Origin: Trueperaceae bacterium
GTDB taxonomy: Bacteria > Deinococcota > Deinococci > Deinococcales > Trueperaceae
DNA length: 64,000 bases
Reading direction: 5' to 3'
Assembly: GCA_011389865.1 (NCBI GenBank)
Contig: JAABTL010000010.1
Coordinates: forward strand, 1 to 64,000
Part shown: piece by piece, positions 46,064-55,780 of the stretch
Position numbering within the stretch: the stretch's first letter is position 1
Layout of the letters: every line of letters starts with the position of its first letter
Translations under genes and position numbers: made by a program
Notes under the pieces: generated by a model
Told to the model about the DNA's origin: nothing
Databases searched by the model: none
Seen by the model: the letters and a program-made list of their open reading frames with translations, nothing else

Positions 46064-46105
46064 CGAACGGGTGCGGCGCGACGGCCGCTCCGCGGACGGT
46101 GCGGG

Positions 46106-47401
46106 TCAGTCGTGCGGGATCTGGTCGGGGGTGCGGATCATGAGTCCCTCGATCGTGCCGCCCGCGTAGCGCCAGATCTCGACCGCGGTGATGACGTCGC
46201 CGAACTCGTCGAACACCACGTCGCCGGCCGCACCGGTGTAGGCGACGTCGGCGCCGGACGCCAGCAGGCGGAAGGCGTTCTCGAAGTCGTTCACGCCCGC
46301 GGTCTCGCCGGGCGGGTTGGCGACCAACCGCAGGTTGTCGCGCAGCACCGCGCCGCTGACCTCTACGCCGTCGACCTGAGCCTTGGCGACCGCCAGGCCG
46401 ACGACCGCGACCGCGTCGTAGATGCTGTCCATGAACGGCAGCGGCGGGCGCTGCCCGTAGGCCTCCTCGAAGGCCTCGACGAAGGCGACGAAGCCGCCCC
46501 AGCTCGGGTCGGCGCCGGGCGCGGTGCCGAGACGGCCCTCGACGGCCTCGGCGCCCATCGCCTCGATGATCAGCTCGGACTTGCTGCCGTCGACGTACTG
46601 GAAGTTGGTGAAGCCGAAGAGGTCGCGAGCCTCGGTGAGGAACACCGTCGCCTGGCCCGGGTAGCTCATCACCAGGACGATCTCGGGGTCGCCGGCGAAG
46701 ACCTCCTCGAGCATGGCGGCGTAGGTCGGCTGCGGCTCGTCGGGGTGCGGGACCTGGGCGGTCACGGTGCCGCCGCGGGCCTCGAAGGCCTCGGTGAACG
46801 CGTTGCTGAGGCCCTGGCCGTACGGGTTGTTGACGTACATCGTCGCCGCGCGGGTGAAGGCGTAATCCGGGACGATCTCACCGCGCGCGAGCTGGGCCGC
46901 CACGACCCCCTGCAGGGCGTCCGAGCCGATCGTGCGGAAGAGGAAGTCGTCGTCCTCCAGGATCGTCAACAGCGGCGAGGTGGCCGACTGCGAGATCTGC
47001 AGGACGCCGGCCGGCGCCGTCACGGCCTCCGCCACCGCGACCGCCACGCCGCTGGCCAACGGACCCACGATGGCGGGCACGCCGTCGACGTCGACCAGCT
47101 TGCGCGCACGGTCGATGCCGACCGAGGCGCTGGTGGCGGCGTCCTCGAAGACCAGCTCGATGATGGGCCCGCCGAAGACCTCGGTCGCGGCGGCGTTGAT
47201 GTGGGCCGCCGCCAGCTCGGCCGCGTCGCGGTGCGCCGGACCGAACTCGCCGAGCGGGCCCGTGAAGTCGAGCAGCGCCCCGATGGGCACCGCGACGGGC
47301 TGGGCGAACGCGACGGCGGACGCAGCACCGAGGGCCACCACGACCCCGAGCGCGCGGACCGCCTTCGTCCAATGGGCGGACATCACGTCTTGCCTATTCA
47401 T
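46106..47401 (-). CDS. livJ: Branched-chain amino acid ABC transporter, substrate-binding protein
   Basis: A 431-residue periplasmic binding protein of the Leu/Ile/Val type. It has a signal peptide with cleavage near ASAVAFAQP, then [31 protein letters not shown], the two-lobed type I fold, and [20 protein letters not shown]. There is no lipobox Cys, so it is soluble or anchored otherwise. ATG 47401 is favoured by GGAGG 6 nt upstream over ATG 47383. It is convergent with livGFHM and has its own consensus promoter, which would allow the binding protein to be made in excess over the membrane complex. The ligand could also be another amide or amino acid. Confidence 0.9.
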   Translation of the reverse strand: MNRQDVMSAHWTKAVRALGVVVALGAASAVAFAQPVAVPIGALLDFTGPLGEFGPAHRDAAELAAAHINAAATEVFGGPIIELVFEDAATSASVGIDRARKLVDVDGVPAIVGPLASGVAVAVAEAVTAPAGVLQISQSATSPLLTILEDDDFLFRTIGSDALQGVVAAQLARGEIVPDYAFTRAATMYVNNPYGQGLSNAFTEAFEARGGTVTAQVPHPDEPQPTYAAMLEEVFAGDPEIVLVMSYPGQATVFLTEARDLFGFTNFQYVDGSKSELIIEAMGAEAVEGRLGTAPGADPSWGGFVAFVEAFEEAYGQRPPLPFMDSIYDAVAVVGLAVAKAQVDGVEVSGAVLRDNLRLVANPPGETAGVNDFENAFRLLASGADVAYTGAAGDVVFDEFGDVITAVEIWRYAGGTIEGLMIRTPDQIPHD

Positions 47402-47470
47402 GCCGAACCTCCGATGTGCAGCGTGTGGGCTTCCGCGTCTCGGCCACCCGCGGGCGCCGGAGCGTGCCAT

Positions 47471-47499
47471 ACGTTAGCGGCGGTCGCGGTGCCTGTCAA
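47471..47499 (-). promoter_or_regulatory. Sigma-70-type promoter of livJ
   Basis: On the minus strand TTGACA (47499-47494), a 17-bp spacer and TAACGT (47476-47471) form a near-consensus promoter. The start near 47464 leaves a leader of about 63 nt before the livJ ATG. With the glnA promoter it accounts for the 329-bp gap between livJ and glnA; no further gene is seen there. Confidence 0.7.
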
Positions 47500-47625
47500 C
47501 GTCGGCGGCGTGCTGCGGCCATCGCGACGCGGCCCACGACCCCACCCGGGACCGTTCCGGCCACTCGCGAGCCCCCGGCCCACGAATCTGGCCTTGCGGC
47601 GCAGCGAGCGTGTACGTTTGGCCAG

Positions 47626-47654
47626 TTGACAGCGACCATTCCGTCAGTCATGAT
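47626..47654 (+). promoter_or_regulatory. Sigma-70-type promoter of glnA
   Basis: TTGACA (47626-47631), a 17-bp spacer and CATGAT (47649-47654). The same -10, CATGAT, with the same spacing is found upstream of the ferredoxin gene. The leader is about 70 nt and ends in CGGAGGAACC before the ATG. Confidence 0.6.
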
Positions 47655-47730
47655 GCCCAAAGCCGATCATCGGACACGATTCGGTGCACACCACGTCAAC
47701 GCAACCCACCCGCACGCCCCCGGAGGAACC

Positions 47731-49071
47731 ATGCCCATGACCCGCGCCGACGTCGCCGCCCGCCTCAAGGAGGAGAACGTCCGCTTCCTGCGGCTGCAGT
47801 TCAGCGACATCCTCGGCATGAACAAGAACGTCGAGGTGCCCACCTCGCAGTTCGACAAGGCGCTCGACGGCGAGATCATGTTCGACGGCTCGTCGGTGCA
47901 GGGCTTCGCCCGCATCGAGGAGTCCGACATGCTCCTCAAGCCCGACTTCGACACCTTCCTGGTGTTCCCGGCGATCATCGAGGGCGACGCCCGCGGCAAG
48001 GTCGCACGGCTGATCTGCGACATCGCGCTGCCCGACGGCACGCCGTTCGCCGGCGACCCGCGCGGCGTCCTGAAGCGCCAGGTGGAGCGGCTCAAGGCGC
48101 TCGGCTTCGACGACATGTACACCGGTCCCGAGCCCGAGTTCTTCCTCTTCCACCGCAACCCCGACGGCACCCCCACGGTGGAGACCGCCGACGCGGCCGG
48201 CTACTTCGACCTCGCCCCCGTCGACCGCGGCGAGGACGCGCGCCGCGACATGGTCAACGCGCTGGTCGAGATGGGCTTCGAGATCGAGGCCGCCCACCAC
48301 GAGGTGGCGCCCGGTCAGCACGAGATCGACTTCAAGTACGACACCGCGCTGTCGACCGCCGACAACATCGCCACCTTCCGCATGGTCGTCAAGCGCATCG
48401 CGCTCAATCACGGCCTGCACGCCACCTTCATGCCCAAGCCGGTCGCCGGCATCAACGGCTCCGGGATGCACATCCACCTGTCGCTCTTCCAGGGGGGCAA
48501 GAACGCGTTCTACGACGAGAAGGCCGAGTACCAGCTGTCGCACACGGCCAAGAACTGGATCGCCGGCCTCCTCGAGCACGCCTCGGGCCTGGTGGCGATC
48601 ACCAACCCGATCGTCAACAGCTACAAGCGCCTCACGCCGGGCTACGAGGCGCCGACCAACATCGCCTGGTCGGCCAGCAACCGCAGCGCCATGATCCGCG
48701 TGCCGGCGCGCCGCGGCGTGGGCACCCGCACCGAGCTGCGCATGCCCGACCCGTCGTGCAACCCGTACCTGGCGCTGGCCGCCATCCTGGCGGCCGGCCT
48801 GGACGGCATCGAGCGCAACCTGGTGCCGCCGCCCGACATCCACCGCAACATCTACCAGATGAGCGTGCGCGACCGGCGCAAGCACAAGATCCGCGAGCTG
48901 CCGGGCACCCTGCGCGATGCCCTGGTCACGCTGCAGAAGGACCGGGTCGTGCGCGAGGCGCTCGGCGAGCACATCTACACGCAGTACATCGAGGCCAAGA
49001 CGCTGGAGTTCGACGGCTACCGCATCGCCGTCCACGACTGGGAGCTCGACCACTACCTGGCCGAGTACTGA
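47731..49071 (+). CDS. glnA: Glutamine synthetase type I
   Basis: GlnA (446 residues) makes glutamine from glutamate, ammonia and [99 protein letters not shown] and [21 protein letters not shown] include the metal, glutamate and ATP ligands. At 446 residues, without the extra beta-subdivision segment, it belongs to the GSI-alpha group, which is regulated by feedback rather than adenylylation. It is divergent from livJ. CGGAGGAACC precedes ATG 47731. Confidence 0.97.
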   Translation: MPMTRADVAARLKEENVRFLRLQFSDILGMNKNVEVPTSQFDKALDGEIMFDGSSVQGFARIEESDMLLKPDFDTFLVFPAIIEGDARGKVARLICDIALPDGTPFAGDPRGVLKRQVERLKALGFDDMYTGPEPEFFLFHRNPDGTPTVETADAAGYFDLAPVDRGEDARRDMVNALVEMGFEIEAAHHEVAPGQHEIDFKYDTALSTADNIATFRMVVKRIALNHGLHATFMPKPVAGINGSGMHIHLSLFQGGKNAFYDEKAEYQLSHTAKNWIAGLLEHASGLVAITNPIVNSYKRLTPGYEAPTNIAWSASNRSAMIRVPARRGVGTRTELRMPDPSCNPYLALAAILAAGLDGIERNLVPPPDIHRNIYQMSVRDRRKHKIRELPGTLRDALVTLQKDRVVREALGEHIYTQYIEAKTLEFDGYRIAVHDWELDHYLAEY

Positions 49072-49073
49072 GG

Positions 49074-49109
49074 GTGTTTGGCTGGGGCATGCGTGCCCCA
49101 GCCAAACGC
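49074..49109 (+). terminator. Strong hairpin terminator after glnA
   Basis: A perfect 14-bp stem (49076-49089 with 49094-49107) around TGCG, extendable by one G-T and one G-C pair, starts 3 nt after the glnA stop. There is no T-run; the arm AAAC on the far side is slightly A-rich. The ruvC -10 box follows at once. Confidence 0.7.
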
Positions 49110-49115
49110 ACGGGA

Positions 49116-49121
49116 TACCAT
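49116..49121 (+). promoter_or_regulatory. -10 box for ruvC, leaderless type
   Basis: TACCAT ends six bases before the ruvC GTG, the same spacing as at comEB, clpP and fprA. No Shine-Dalgarno is present. It sits just behind the glnA terminator, consistent with an independent promoter. Confidence 0.4.
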
Positions 49122-49127
49122 GACCGC

Positions 49128-49670
49128 GTGAGCGGCCACGAACAGCGCGTCCTCGGCGTCGATCCCGGGTTGGCCCACCTCGGGATCGGCGCCGTCTTGG
49201 AGCGGGGGCGCGACGGCGAGCTGCTTCTCGCGCGCCTCGTGCGGACCCGCCCCAGCGACGAACCCGGCCTGCGCCTGGAGCAGGTGCACGCGGCGATGCT
49301 GGCCGCCATCGACGCGTCGCTCCCCGACGCGATCGCGATCGAGGGACAGTACTTCCACCGGCAGCGCGAGGCGTCGTTCAAGGTCGGGCAGGCGGTCGGC
49401 GTCGTCCTGTTGGCGGCGCACGCGCGAGGCGTGCCGGTGCATACCTACGGACCGCTCGAGGTCAAGCAGACGCTGGTCGGGAGCGGCCGGGCCGACAAGA
49501 CCCAGGTCGCTTACATGGTGCGCGCGCTACTGGGACGCTCGGCCGCCGGCGGCGACGTACCGCACCACGTCTCGGACGCCCTGGCGCTGGCGCTCACCCA
49601 CCTCGCGCGCCGCCGCCTCGACGCCCACGCGCCACCCGCCAAGGCGGGACGCGGGGGTGGCCGCTCCTAG
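49128..49670 (+). CDS. ruvC: Holliday junction endonuclease RuvC
   Basis: RuvC (180 residues) resolves four-way junctions with RuvAB. The RNase H-like fold carries the acidic set: Asp in LGVDPGLAHLGIG, Glu in AIAIEGQYF, and Asp in PHHVSDALALALTHL after the conserved His. YGPLEVKQTLVGSGRADKTQVAYMV is the DNA-binding and dimer segment. GTG 49128 starts just before the first catalytic strand. Its TAG stop shares the palindrome CTAG with the stop of the convergent GH13 gene. A Lys/Arg/Gly-rich tail ends the protein. Confidence 0.94.
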   Translation: MSGHEQRVLGVDPGLAHLGIGAVLERGRDGELLLARLVRTRPSDEPGLRLEQVHAAMLAAIDASLPDAIAIEGQYFHRQREASFKVGQAVGVVLLAAHARGVPVHTYGPLEVKQTLVGSGRADKTQVAYMVRALLGRSAAGGDVPHHVSDALALALTHLARRRLDAHAPPAKAGRGGGRS

Positions 49671-52600
49671 CCCTTCTTCCGACGCCTGCGTGGTCCGGCC
49701 GTGGTCCCGCCGACCGCGGCCTTCTTGCCGCCCGTCCGGCGGCCGGCCGTCGCTCGCTTCGCCTTGCGACCCCGCGCGTCCCGCGGCTTCCCGACGGCGC
49801 GAGCGTCGGTCGCCTCGGTGCCCGCGGCGTCGTCGAGCAGGATCGACCAGCGGTAGCCGCTGGCGCGCATGCGCGCCGTCCAGCGCCGCCGCCACGCCGA
49901 GAGGGCCCGCGCGGGGCCTGCGCCCGGGCGTCGCCGTCGACCCGCGGCCCACATCACGGCGAGCCAGCGCTCGAAGCCTTCCTGCCGGAACCATCGGACG
50001 CCGCCGTGCTCGTGCACGTCCAGCAGCCGCAGCAGCGCGGGCGCGGCGGCCATCGTCGCCGCCAGGGCCGCGTCGTCGGGCCACGGATCGGCGGGCGAGG
50101 GCAGCGTCGCGATCGTCGCACTGGCCGCCGCCGCCCAGGCGCTGGCGTCCGCGATGCCTGCGGCCGCGAGGTCGCGCACGACGGTCCGCCCGATGCGGGT
50201 CCGCGCCCAGGCACCGCGCGCGTCGGGCAGGTGCGCGGCCGCGTGCACGTAGGCCGATGCCATGGCGGCCGGCCGGCCGACCGTCGCCTCGAGGCGCGCA
50301 TCGCCGCCCTTGGGCGCGGGCGGGGGGGCGGGCGTCGCGGGCGTCTCCAGGGCAGCGACCCAGTCGGCCCAGGCCGACGACGCGTCGCCGCCCTCGCGCC
50401 AGGCCGCCACCAGGCGCGTCAACGCCTCGTGGGTACCGGCGAAGCGCAGGTCGTCGAGGGCGTCCTCCAGCGACGGCACGCCTCGCCCGCGGAGGGACGT
50501 GTGGAGGGCCCCGAGAACGCCGTCGTGATCCACCCATTCGCGCACGTCGACGTACACGCGCGCCTCGTAACCGTCGAGCGCGACGCGCCAGCCGTCGCGC
50601 AGCACGTCCTCCGAGCGCCACAGGTAACTCAGCCCGCGGACGAGGTCGTGGGCCGCGACGAAACGCGCCTCGCCGCCCGCCAGCCCGAGCGCGTCGCCGA
50701 CGCGATCGCGGTGCGGCGCGGCGCCGGGTCGCGCGACCTGCGGCACGCTCTCGCGCAGCACGCCGTTCGAGCGCGCGTAGCGGTGGTTGACGAGCACCAG
50801 CGTGGTGGCGTCGCCCACGCGGTTGGCGTAGGCGTAGACGTCCTCGTTCGGCTCACCGTCGTCGGCGATCAGGTCGAAGAAGCGGAAACCGTCGACCTCG
50901 GCGAACTGCCAGCGGCGATGCAACACCGGCACCAGCTCGCGCTCGTGGCGGCCGACCAACGCCTCGTCGGGCTGCTCTCCCCACTTCGCGCGCCGGAACT
51001 CCATCCCGTACTTCTCGCGGAAGCCCTCGAACTGACCGTGACCGAACATCGGCAGGCCCGGCATCGTCGCCAACAGCGTCGCCACCGCGAAGTAGCGATC
51101 GCCGTCACCGAACTGGACGCGGGCGGTCTCCTCGTCGGGGTTGTTCATGAAGTTGACGTAGCGCTGCAGGATGCGCGGATCGAAGGCCAGCACCTCCTTG
51201 ACGAGGCTTCGGTAACCGGCGTTGTCCTGCTGCCGCATCATGTGCATGAAGGCGCTGTTGTAGACGCGGTGCATGCCCAGGGTACGGACGAAGTAGCCCT
51301 CCATCATCCAGAAGGCCTCGGCCAGCAACAGGGTGTCGGGCACTTCGACCGCGACCCGATCGACGACCTCGCGCCAGAACTCTCGCGGCATCGCGCGCTC
51401 GAAGTCCTCGTCGGTCAGCGCGCCGTAGCGCCCGCGCGAGGGGACGCCGCCGCCCTCGCCCGGGGCCGGGTACCACAGCCGCCGCACGTGCCGTTTCGCC
51501 AGCGTCATGGCGGCGTCGAAGCGGATGATCGGCGAGCGACGTGCGACGTCGAGGATCGTCTGGATCACGGCCTCGCGCACGCCCGCGTCGAGGTAATCGA
51601 GCTGGGCGGTGTCGTTCCAGGGCATGGCGGTGCCGTCGTTGCCGTGGAAGATGTAGCGCGTCTGGCCCGTCGCGCGATCCTTGCGCTCGAACACCACCGC
51701 GGCGTCGGTCCCGTCGTAGTAGTGGTCCTCGATGCGGATCTCCACCCGCGGGTCGCTGCTGAGGTCGGCGCCGCCGAAGCGGTAGCCCGGGAACGGCGGG
51801 TGATCGACCTGGACGAAGCGCTCGGGGTGTTCGACGACCCAGCGCCCATCGATGCCGACGTGGTTCGGCACCATGTCGGTCGCCATCCGGATGCCGCGCG
51901 CGGCGGCGCGCGCCTTGAGGTCGGCGAAGCCGGCTTCGCCCCCGAGTTCGTGGGCGATGGCGTAGTCGTAGAGCGCGTAGGCCGACGCCAGCGCGTCGGG
52001 CTGGCCGCGCAGTTGCTTGATCCGGCGCGACGCCTCGCTGCGCTGCCACACGCCGATCAGCCACAGCGAGTTGAAGCCGCGCCGCGCCAGCCGGTCGAGC
52101 TCGGCGTCCGGGACCTGGTCGAGCCGCTCGATCGCGCGGCCGTGCTCGCTGGAGAGCTGGTCGAGCCACACGTAGGTGCTCTTGGCGACCATGACCACCC
52201 GCGGCATCCACGCGCCGTCGGGGCTGAAGCGCTCCGCCTCGCCGTCGCCGCCACGGAGCGACCAGGCGGACGGCGCCGGCGGCGGGCCCGGCGGCCCCCC
52301 GCGGACGACGTCGGCCTCGCGGATCGTGGCGATCGCTTCGAGCAACTGATCGAGCAGCGTCCGGAAGGCGTCGCCGAGCAGCGGCCCCCAGGCGTCGCGC
52401 ACGAAGCGCAGCTGGCCCGCGAGGTCGTCGGGGTGGGCGCGCGCCGGCTCGAGCAGCAGGTCGAAGAGGGAGGTCGAGCGCCGCCCAGGCAGGCCGGGCA
52501 GATCGGCGAAGTGGCCGCGCAGGGCATCGATCAGGGCGTCGTACGGCACCTGGGTCGCCAGCGGCCTCACGTCGATCAGCGGGCGGGCGGCCCGCAACGC

Positions 52601-53101
52601 GGGGTTCGCGTTCGCGAGGAAGCAGGTCCAGGCCTCCTCGAGGGCTACCTGGCGACCGGGAACACCGTCGACCTCACGCTGGAGGGCGACCTCGGGCGGC
52701 GCCCCGGCGTCGACGTCGGGCGGCGGGTAGCGCCGGACGAAGGCCCTCAGCGTCTCCGCGACGCCCTCGTCGCCCAACCAACTGCGTGCGCGCCGCTCCG
52801 CCTCGCCCAGGGCGCGCGGGTCGACGAGTTCGAGGTAGCGGGCGATGACCAGATGGTAGACCTCTTCGAGCAGCGCCCCGGCGACCAGGTCGGCCGCGCG
52901 CAGCGGTGGGTCGCCCGGCGCGGCGGTGGCGGCGAGGCGTGCGGCGACCTTCGCCGCGCGCACGTGGTCGGCGAGCAACACGTCGCCACGCAGCGTCACC
53001 CAGGCGGCTTCGACGCCGACCCGGCGGCGGGCATCGGCTGCCACGTGGAACGCGCGGGCGGGGCCACGGACGGGCCAGGGGGTCGCGAAACGGATCGTCA
53101 C
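49667..53101 (-). CDS. Giant GH13 alpha-amylase-family protein with unknown N-terminal domain and basic tail
   Basis: A 1144-residue protein without a signal peptide. Residues 1 to about 300 are unrecognised and mostly helical. A GH13 barrel follows: region I TDMVPNHVG (about 407), region II IIRFDAAMTLAKRH with the nucleophile (about 525), region III LLLAEAFW with the acid (about 592). Region IV reads FMNNPDEETA, so the usual NHD becomes NPD. LIGVWQRSEASRRIKQLRG and YVNFMNNPDEE are typical of a poorly studied GH13 branch. After a beta region, about 200 helical residues and a Lys/Arg tail (KRATAGRR...RRRRKKG) end the protein. GTG 53101 has GAGGT ahead. It is divergent from treS, so alpha-glucan or trehalose metabolism is likely. 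Confidence 0.75.
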   Translation of the reverse strand: MTIRFATPWPVRGPARAFHVAADARRRVGVEAAWVTLRGDVLLADHVRAAKVAARLAATAAPGDPPLRAADLVAGALLEEVYHLVIARYLELVDPRALGEAERRARSWLGDEGVAETLRAFVRRYPPPDVDAGAPPEVALQREVDGVPGRQVALEEAWTCFLANANPALRAARPLIDVRPLATQVPYDALIDALRGHFADLPGLPGRRSTSLFDLLLEPARAHPDDLAGQLRFVRDAWGPLLGDAFRTLLDQLLEAIATIREADVVRGGPPGPPPAPSAWSLRGGDGEAERFSPDGAWMPRVVMVAKSTYVWLDQLSSEHGRAIERLDQVPDAELDRLARRGFNSLWLIGVWQRSEASRRIKQLRGQPDALASAYALYDYAIAHELGGEAGFADLKARAAARGIRMATDMVPNHVGIDGRWVVEHPERFVQVDHPPFPGYRFGGADLSSDPRVEIRIEDHYYDGTDAAVVFERKDRATGQTRYIFHGNDGTAMPWNDTAQLDYLDAGVREAVIQTILDVARRSPIIRFDAAMTLAKRHVRRLWYPAPGEGGGVPSRGRYGALTDEDFERAMPREFWREVVDRVAVEVPDTLLLAEAFWMMEGYFVRTLGMHRVYNSAFMHMMRQQDNAGYRSLVKEVLAFDPRILQRYVNFMNNPDEETARVQFGDGDRYFAVATLLATMPGLPMFGHGQFEGFREKYGMEFRRAKWGEQPDEALVGRHERELVPVLHRRWQFAEVDGFRFFDLIADDGEPNEDVYAYANRVGDATTLVLVNHRYARSNGVLRESVPQVARPGAAPHRDRVGDALGLAGGEARFVAAHDLVRGLSYLWRSEDVLRDGWRVALDGYEARVYVDVREWVDHDGVLGALHTSLRGRGVPSLEDALDDLRFAGTHEALTRLVAAWREGGDASSAWADWVAALETPATPAPPPAPKGGDARLEATVGRPAAMASAYVHAAAHLPDARGAWARTRIGRTVVRDLAAAGIADASAWAAAASATIATLPSPADPWPDDAALAATMAAAPALLRLLDVHEHGGVRWFRQEGFERWLAVMWAAGRRRRPGAGPARALSAWRRRWTARMRASGYRWSILLDDAAGTEATDARAVGKPRDARGRKAKRATAGRRTGGKKAAVGGTTAGPRRRRKKG

Positions 53102-53213
53102 GGGATACCTCGTACCGTCAAGCTAACACGGGCATGCCGCCATCCCCGACCGATCCGACGGCGACCCCGTCCGACACCCGTCGGCCGACGCCCGTCTGCG
53201 CCCCACGAGCAGT

Positions 53214-53219
53214 TAGGAT
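53214..53219 (+). promoter_or_regulatory. -10 box for the treS operon
   Basis: TAGGAT lies 21 nt before the treS ATG, leaving a short leader with CAGGAGGAGG as ribosome binding site. It is the same hexamer as at livG. No -35 is clear. The 139-bp gap to the divergent GH13 gene holds both promoters. Confidence 0.45.
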
Positions 53220-53240
53220 GACCCGGCAGGAGGAGGCCGC

Positions 53241-54890
53241 ATGCAGCAAGCCCCCGGCGACGTCGTGCTGTACGAGTTGTACGTCCGCGCCTTCCGCGAC
53301 GCCAGCGGCGACGGCCATGGTGACCTTCGCGGCGTCATCGAGAAGCTCGACCACGTCGCGTCGCTCGGCGTCGACGTGCTGTGGCTGCTGCCGATCTCGC
53401 CCTCGCCCCTGCTCGACGACGGCTACGACGTCTCGGATTTCCGAGGCGTCCACCCCGACTACGGCTCGCTCGACGACCTGCGCGAGCTGATCGACGCCGC
53501 ACACGCCCGTGGGCTGCGGGTGATCACCGACCTGGTGCTCAACCACACCAGCGCGGACCACCCGTGGTTCCAGGCGTCGCGCCGTCGCGAGGGCGGCAAG
53601 GACGGCTGGTACGTGTGGACCGACGACCCGACCACCTACGCCGGCACGCGGATCATCTTCACCGACAGCGAGACCTCGAACTGGACCTTCGACGAGGCCC
53701 GCGGCCAGTACTATTGGCACCGCTTCTTCCACCACCAGCCCGATCTCAACTACGACCACCCCGAGGTGCGGGCCGAGATGCTCGACCTCGTGCGCTTCTG
53801 GCTCGAGTTCGGCGTCGACGGCTTCCGGCTCGACGCCATCCCCTACCTGTACGAGCGCGAGGGCACGATCAACGAGAACCTGCCCGAGACCCACGGCTTC
53901 CTGCGCGAGGTGCGGCGTCTGGTCGACGAGGTCAAGCCGGGCGCCTTCCTCCTCGGTGAGGTCAACCAGTGGCCCGAGGACACGATGCCGTACTTCGGTG
54001 ACGGCAGCGACGAGATCCCCTACCTGTTCCACTTCCCCGTGATGCCCAGGCTCTACCGGGCGCTGGCGGAGGGCAGCGTCGCCGGCATCCGCTGGATCCT
54101 GGAGCGCACGCCGCTGCCGCCCGACGGCTGCAGTTGGGTCGTCTTCCTGCGCAACCACGACGAGTTGACGCTGGAGATGGTGACCGACGACGAACGCAGC
54201 CTGATGTACGCCGCGTACGCCCCCGACCCACGGATGCGCCTCAACGTCGGCATCCGTCGTCGGCTCGCGCCGCTGCTGGGGTTCGACCGGGCTCGCATCG
54301 AGCTGATGCACGCGCTGCTGATGACGCTGCCGGGCGCTCCGATCCTCTACTACGGCGACGAGCTCGGCCTGGGCGACGACATCGCCCTGCCAGATCGGCA
54401 CGGCGTGCGCACCCCGATGCCGTGGAACGACGGACCACAGGCCGGCTTCAGCGACCACCCGGCCCCCTACCTGCCGCCGGTCGACCACCCGCAGGGCGGT
54501 TGGCGCACGGTCAACGTCGCGGCGCAGGAGGCCGACCCCGACAGCCTGCTCCACTGGGTTCGGCGGCTGGTGCGCACACGCCGTTCGCTCACGGCGATCG
54601 GCGCTGGTCGCTTCGGTCTGCTCGACGCAGGTGACGACCGCCTGTGCGTGTTCGCGCACGACGCGGGCCCGGGAAGCCACGTGGTCGCCGTCCACAACCT
54701 CAGTGCCGAGGCGGTCACGCTCGACCTGCGCCTCGAGCGCGTGGGCCACTGGCGCCGGGTACTCGCCGGCGGCAGCGTCGGCCCGGACGAGGTGTCGTCG
54801 CCACCCACCGACGACGGGACGCGGCTGCCGGTGCGCCTGGAGCCGTACGGCTACGCCTGGTGGTCGCACGCCGGGGGATGGGCGTCGTGA
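53241..54890 (+). CDS. treS: Trehalose synthase (maltose alpha-glucosyltransferase)
   Basis: TreS (549 residues) interconverts maltose and trehalose. Beyond the GH13 core (TDLVLNHTSADHPWFQ, DGFRLDAIPYL with the nucleophile near 198, LLGEVNQWP with the acid near 238, LRNHDEL near 306) it has the TreS-specific runs KDGWYVWTDDPTTYAG, RIIFTDSETSNWTFD, YYWHRFFHHQPDLNYD and EREGTINENLPETHGFL. LLGEVNQWP replaces the common LLAEANQWP. It lacks the maltokinase fusion of some longer relatives. Trehalose production fits stress tolerance. The stop overlaps the next gene's GTG by 4 bp. Confidence 0.95.
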   Translation: MQQAPGDVVLYELYVRAFRDASGDGHGDLRGVIEKLDHVASLGVDVLWLLPISPSPLLDDGYDVSDFRGVHPDYGSLDDLRELIDAAHARGLRVITDLVLNHTSADHPWFQASRRREGGKDGWYVWTDDPTTYAGTRIIFTDSETSNWTFDEARGQYYWHRFFHHQPDLNYDHPEVRAEMLDLVRFWLEFGVDGFRLDAIPYLYEREGTINENLPETHGFLREVRRLVDEVKPGAFLLGEVNQWPEDTMPYFGDGSDEIPYLFHFPVMPRLYRALAEGSVAGIRWILERTPLPPDGCSWVVFLRNHDELTLEMVTDDERSLMYAAYAPDPRMRLNVGIRRRLAPLLGFDRARIELMHALLMTLPGAPILYYGDELGLGDDIALPDRHGVRTPMPWNDGPQAGFSDHPAPYLPPVDHPQGGWRTVNVAAQEADPDSLLHWVRRLVRTRRSLTAIGAGRFGLLDAGDDRLCVFAHDAGPGSHVVAVHNLSAEAVTLDLRLERVGHWRRVLAGGSVGPDEVSSPPTDDGTRLPVRLEPYGYAWWSHAGGWAS

Positions 54891-55780
54891 AACGCGCCAT
54901 GCGCTGGGGTCTCGCGCTCCTGATGGCGTCGCTCGGCGCCTGCACGAGCGACCTGGCGGTGCCCACCGAGCCGCTGCGCCTCCTGCGGACGGACTGGGCC
55001 GTCGCGTACGTCGGGGAGTCGTTCGACGGCGCCCTGCGGCCCACGGGTGGCCTGCGACCGTACCGCTTCGAGGTCGCCGACGGCGAGCTCCCCCCGGGCA
55101 TGAGCCTGGCGGCCGGGCGCCTGGTCGGCACGCCGACCGAGGTGGGCCGCTTCGCCTTCACGGTCCAGGTGCGCGACGGCAACCTCTCGCAGGCCCTGCA
55201 GCAGGTGGAGTTCGACGTGCGGCCGCTGCCGGACCCCGTGGTGCGTGTCGACGCCCCGCGGACCGAGCTGCGATCGGACGTCCCGCTCGTCGTCCGGGTC
55301 GAGGACGCCCGCGGCTGGCGCGGGGCGCGCATCTCACTGACCTGGGACGCCGAGGCGTTCGCGCTGGTGACCCCACCGTCCCCCGCCGACGCGCGACTGG
55401 CCGTGTTCCACGAGTCCGGTGACGGGTTCCTGTGGATCGACGCGGCGGTGCTCGGCGCGCCGCGCAACGGCGAGTTCGACCTGGGGCGCTTCAGCCTCCG
55501 CCCGCTCGAGCCTCCGGCGCAACTCTCCCTGCGGCTGACGGCCGTGTCGCGCTACAGCGGCGGCGACCACCTCGTCGAGCGCAGCGAGGGGGTGGCGCCA
55601 CCGCGGCCCGCGCCCGCGCCGCCAGGTGAGCCGGTCGACGGCGACGAGGACGCGGCGCCAGCGACCGGGGAAGGGGGCCAGGCGGCACCGTCGGCGGACG
55701 AGGACGCGCCGCCGCCCGCGGACGAAGACGCGCCGCCGCCCGCGGATGGCGACCCGGACGAGGACGAGGAGACTCCATGA
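54887..55780 (+). CDS. Lipoprotein with Ig-like (He_PIG) and possible cohesin-like domain
   Basis: A 297-residue predicted lipoprotein; the lipobox is MASLGAC with Cys at 19. Residues about 36-112 are an Ig-like putative domain of the He_PIG kind (GGLRPYRFEVADGELPPGMSL..GRLVGTPTEVGRFAFTVQVRDG). Residues about 119-228 are beta-rich, with ARISLTWDAEAFALVTPP and GEFDLGRFSLRPL, reminiscent of cohesin-like modules (moderate to low certainty). The last 60 residues are a Pro/Asp/Glu linker with a DEDAPPPA repeat. GTG 54887 overlaps the treS stop; ATG 54878 is an alternative. The dockerin gene two places downstream makes a cohesin reading attractive. Confidence 0.65.
   Translation: MKRAMRWGLALLMASLGACTSDLAVPTEPLRLLRTDWAVAYVGESFDGALRPTGGLRPYRFEVADGELPPGMSLAAGRLVGTPTEVGRFAFTVQVRDGNLSQALQQVEFDVRPLPDPVVRVDAPRTELRSDVPLVVRVEDARGWRGARISLTWDAEAFALVTPPSPADARLAVFHESGDGFLWIDAAVLGAPRNGEFDLGRFSLRPLEPPAQLSLRLTAVSRYSGGDHLVERSEGVAPPRPAPAPPGEPVDGDEDAAPATGEGGQAAPSADEDAPPPADEDAPPPADGDPDEDEETP

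Noticed and set aside
50006..53221. A 1071-codon open frame on the plus strand opposite the GH13 gene
   Set aside because: Shadow of the GH13 gene; no domain, no start context, composition typical of the antisense of GC-rich coding DNA.
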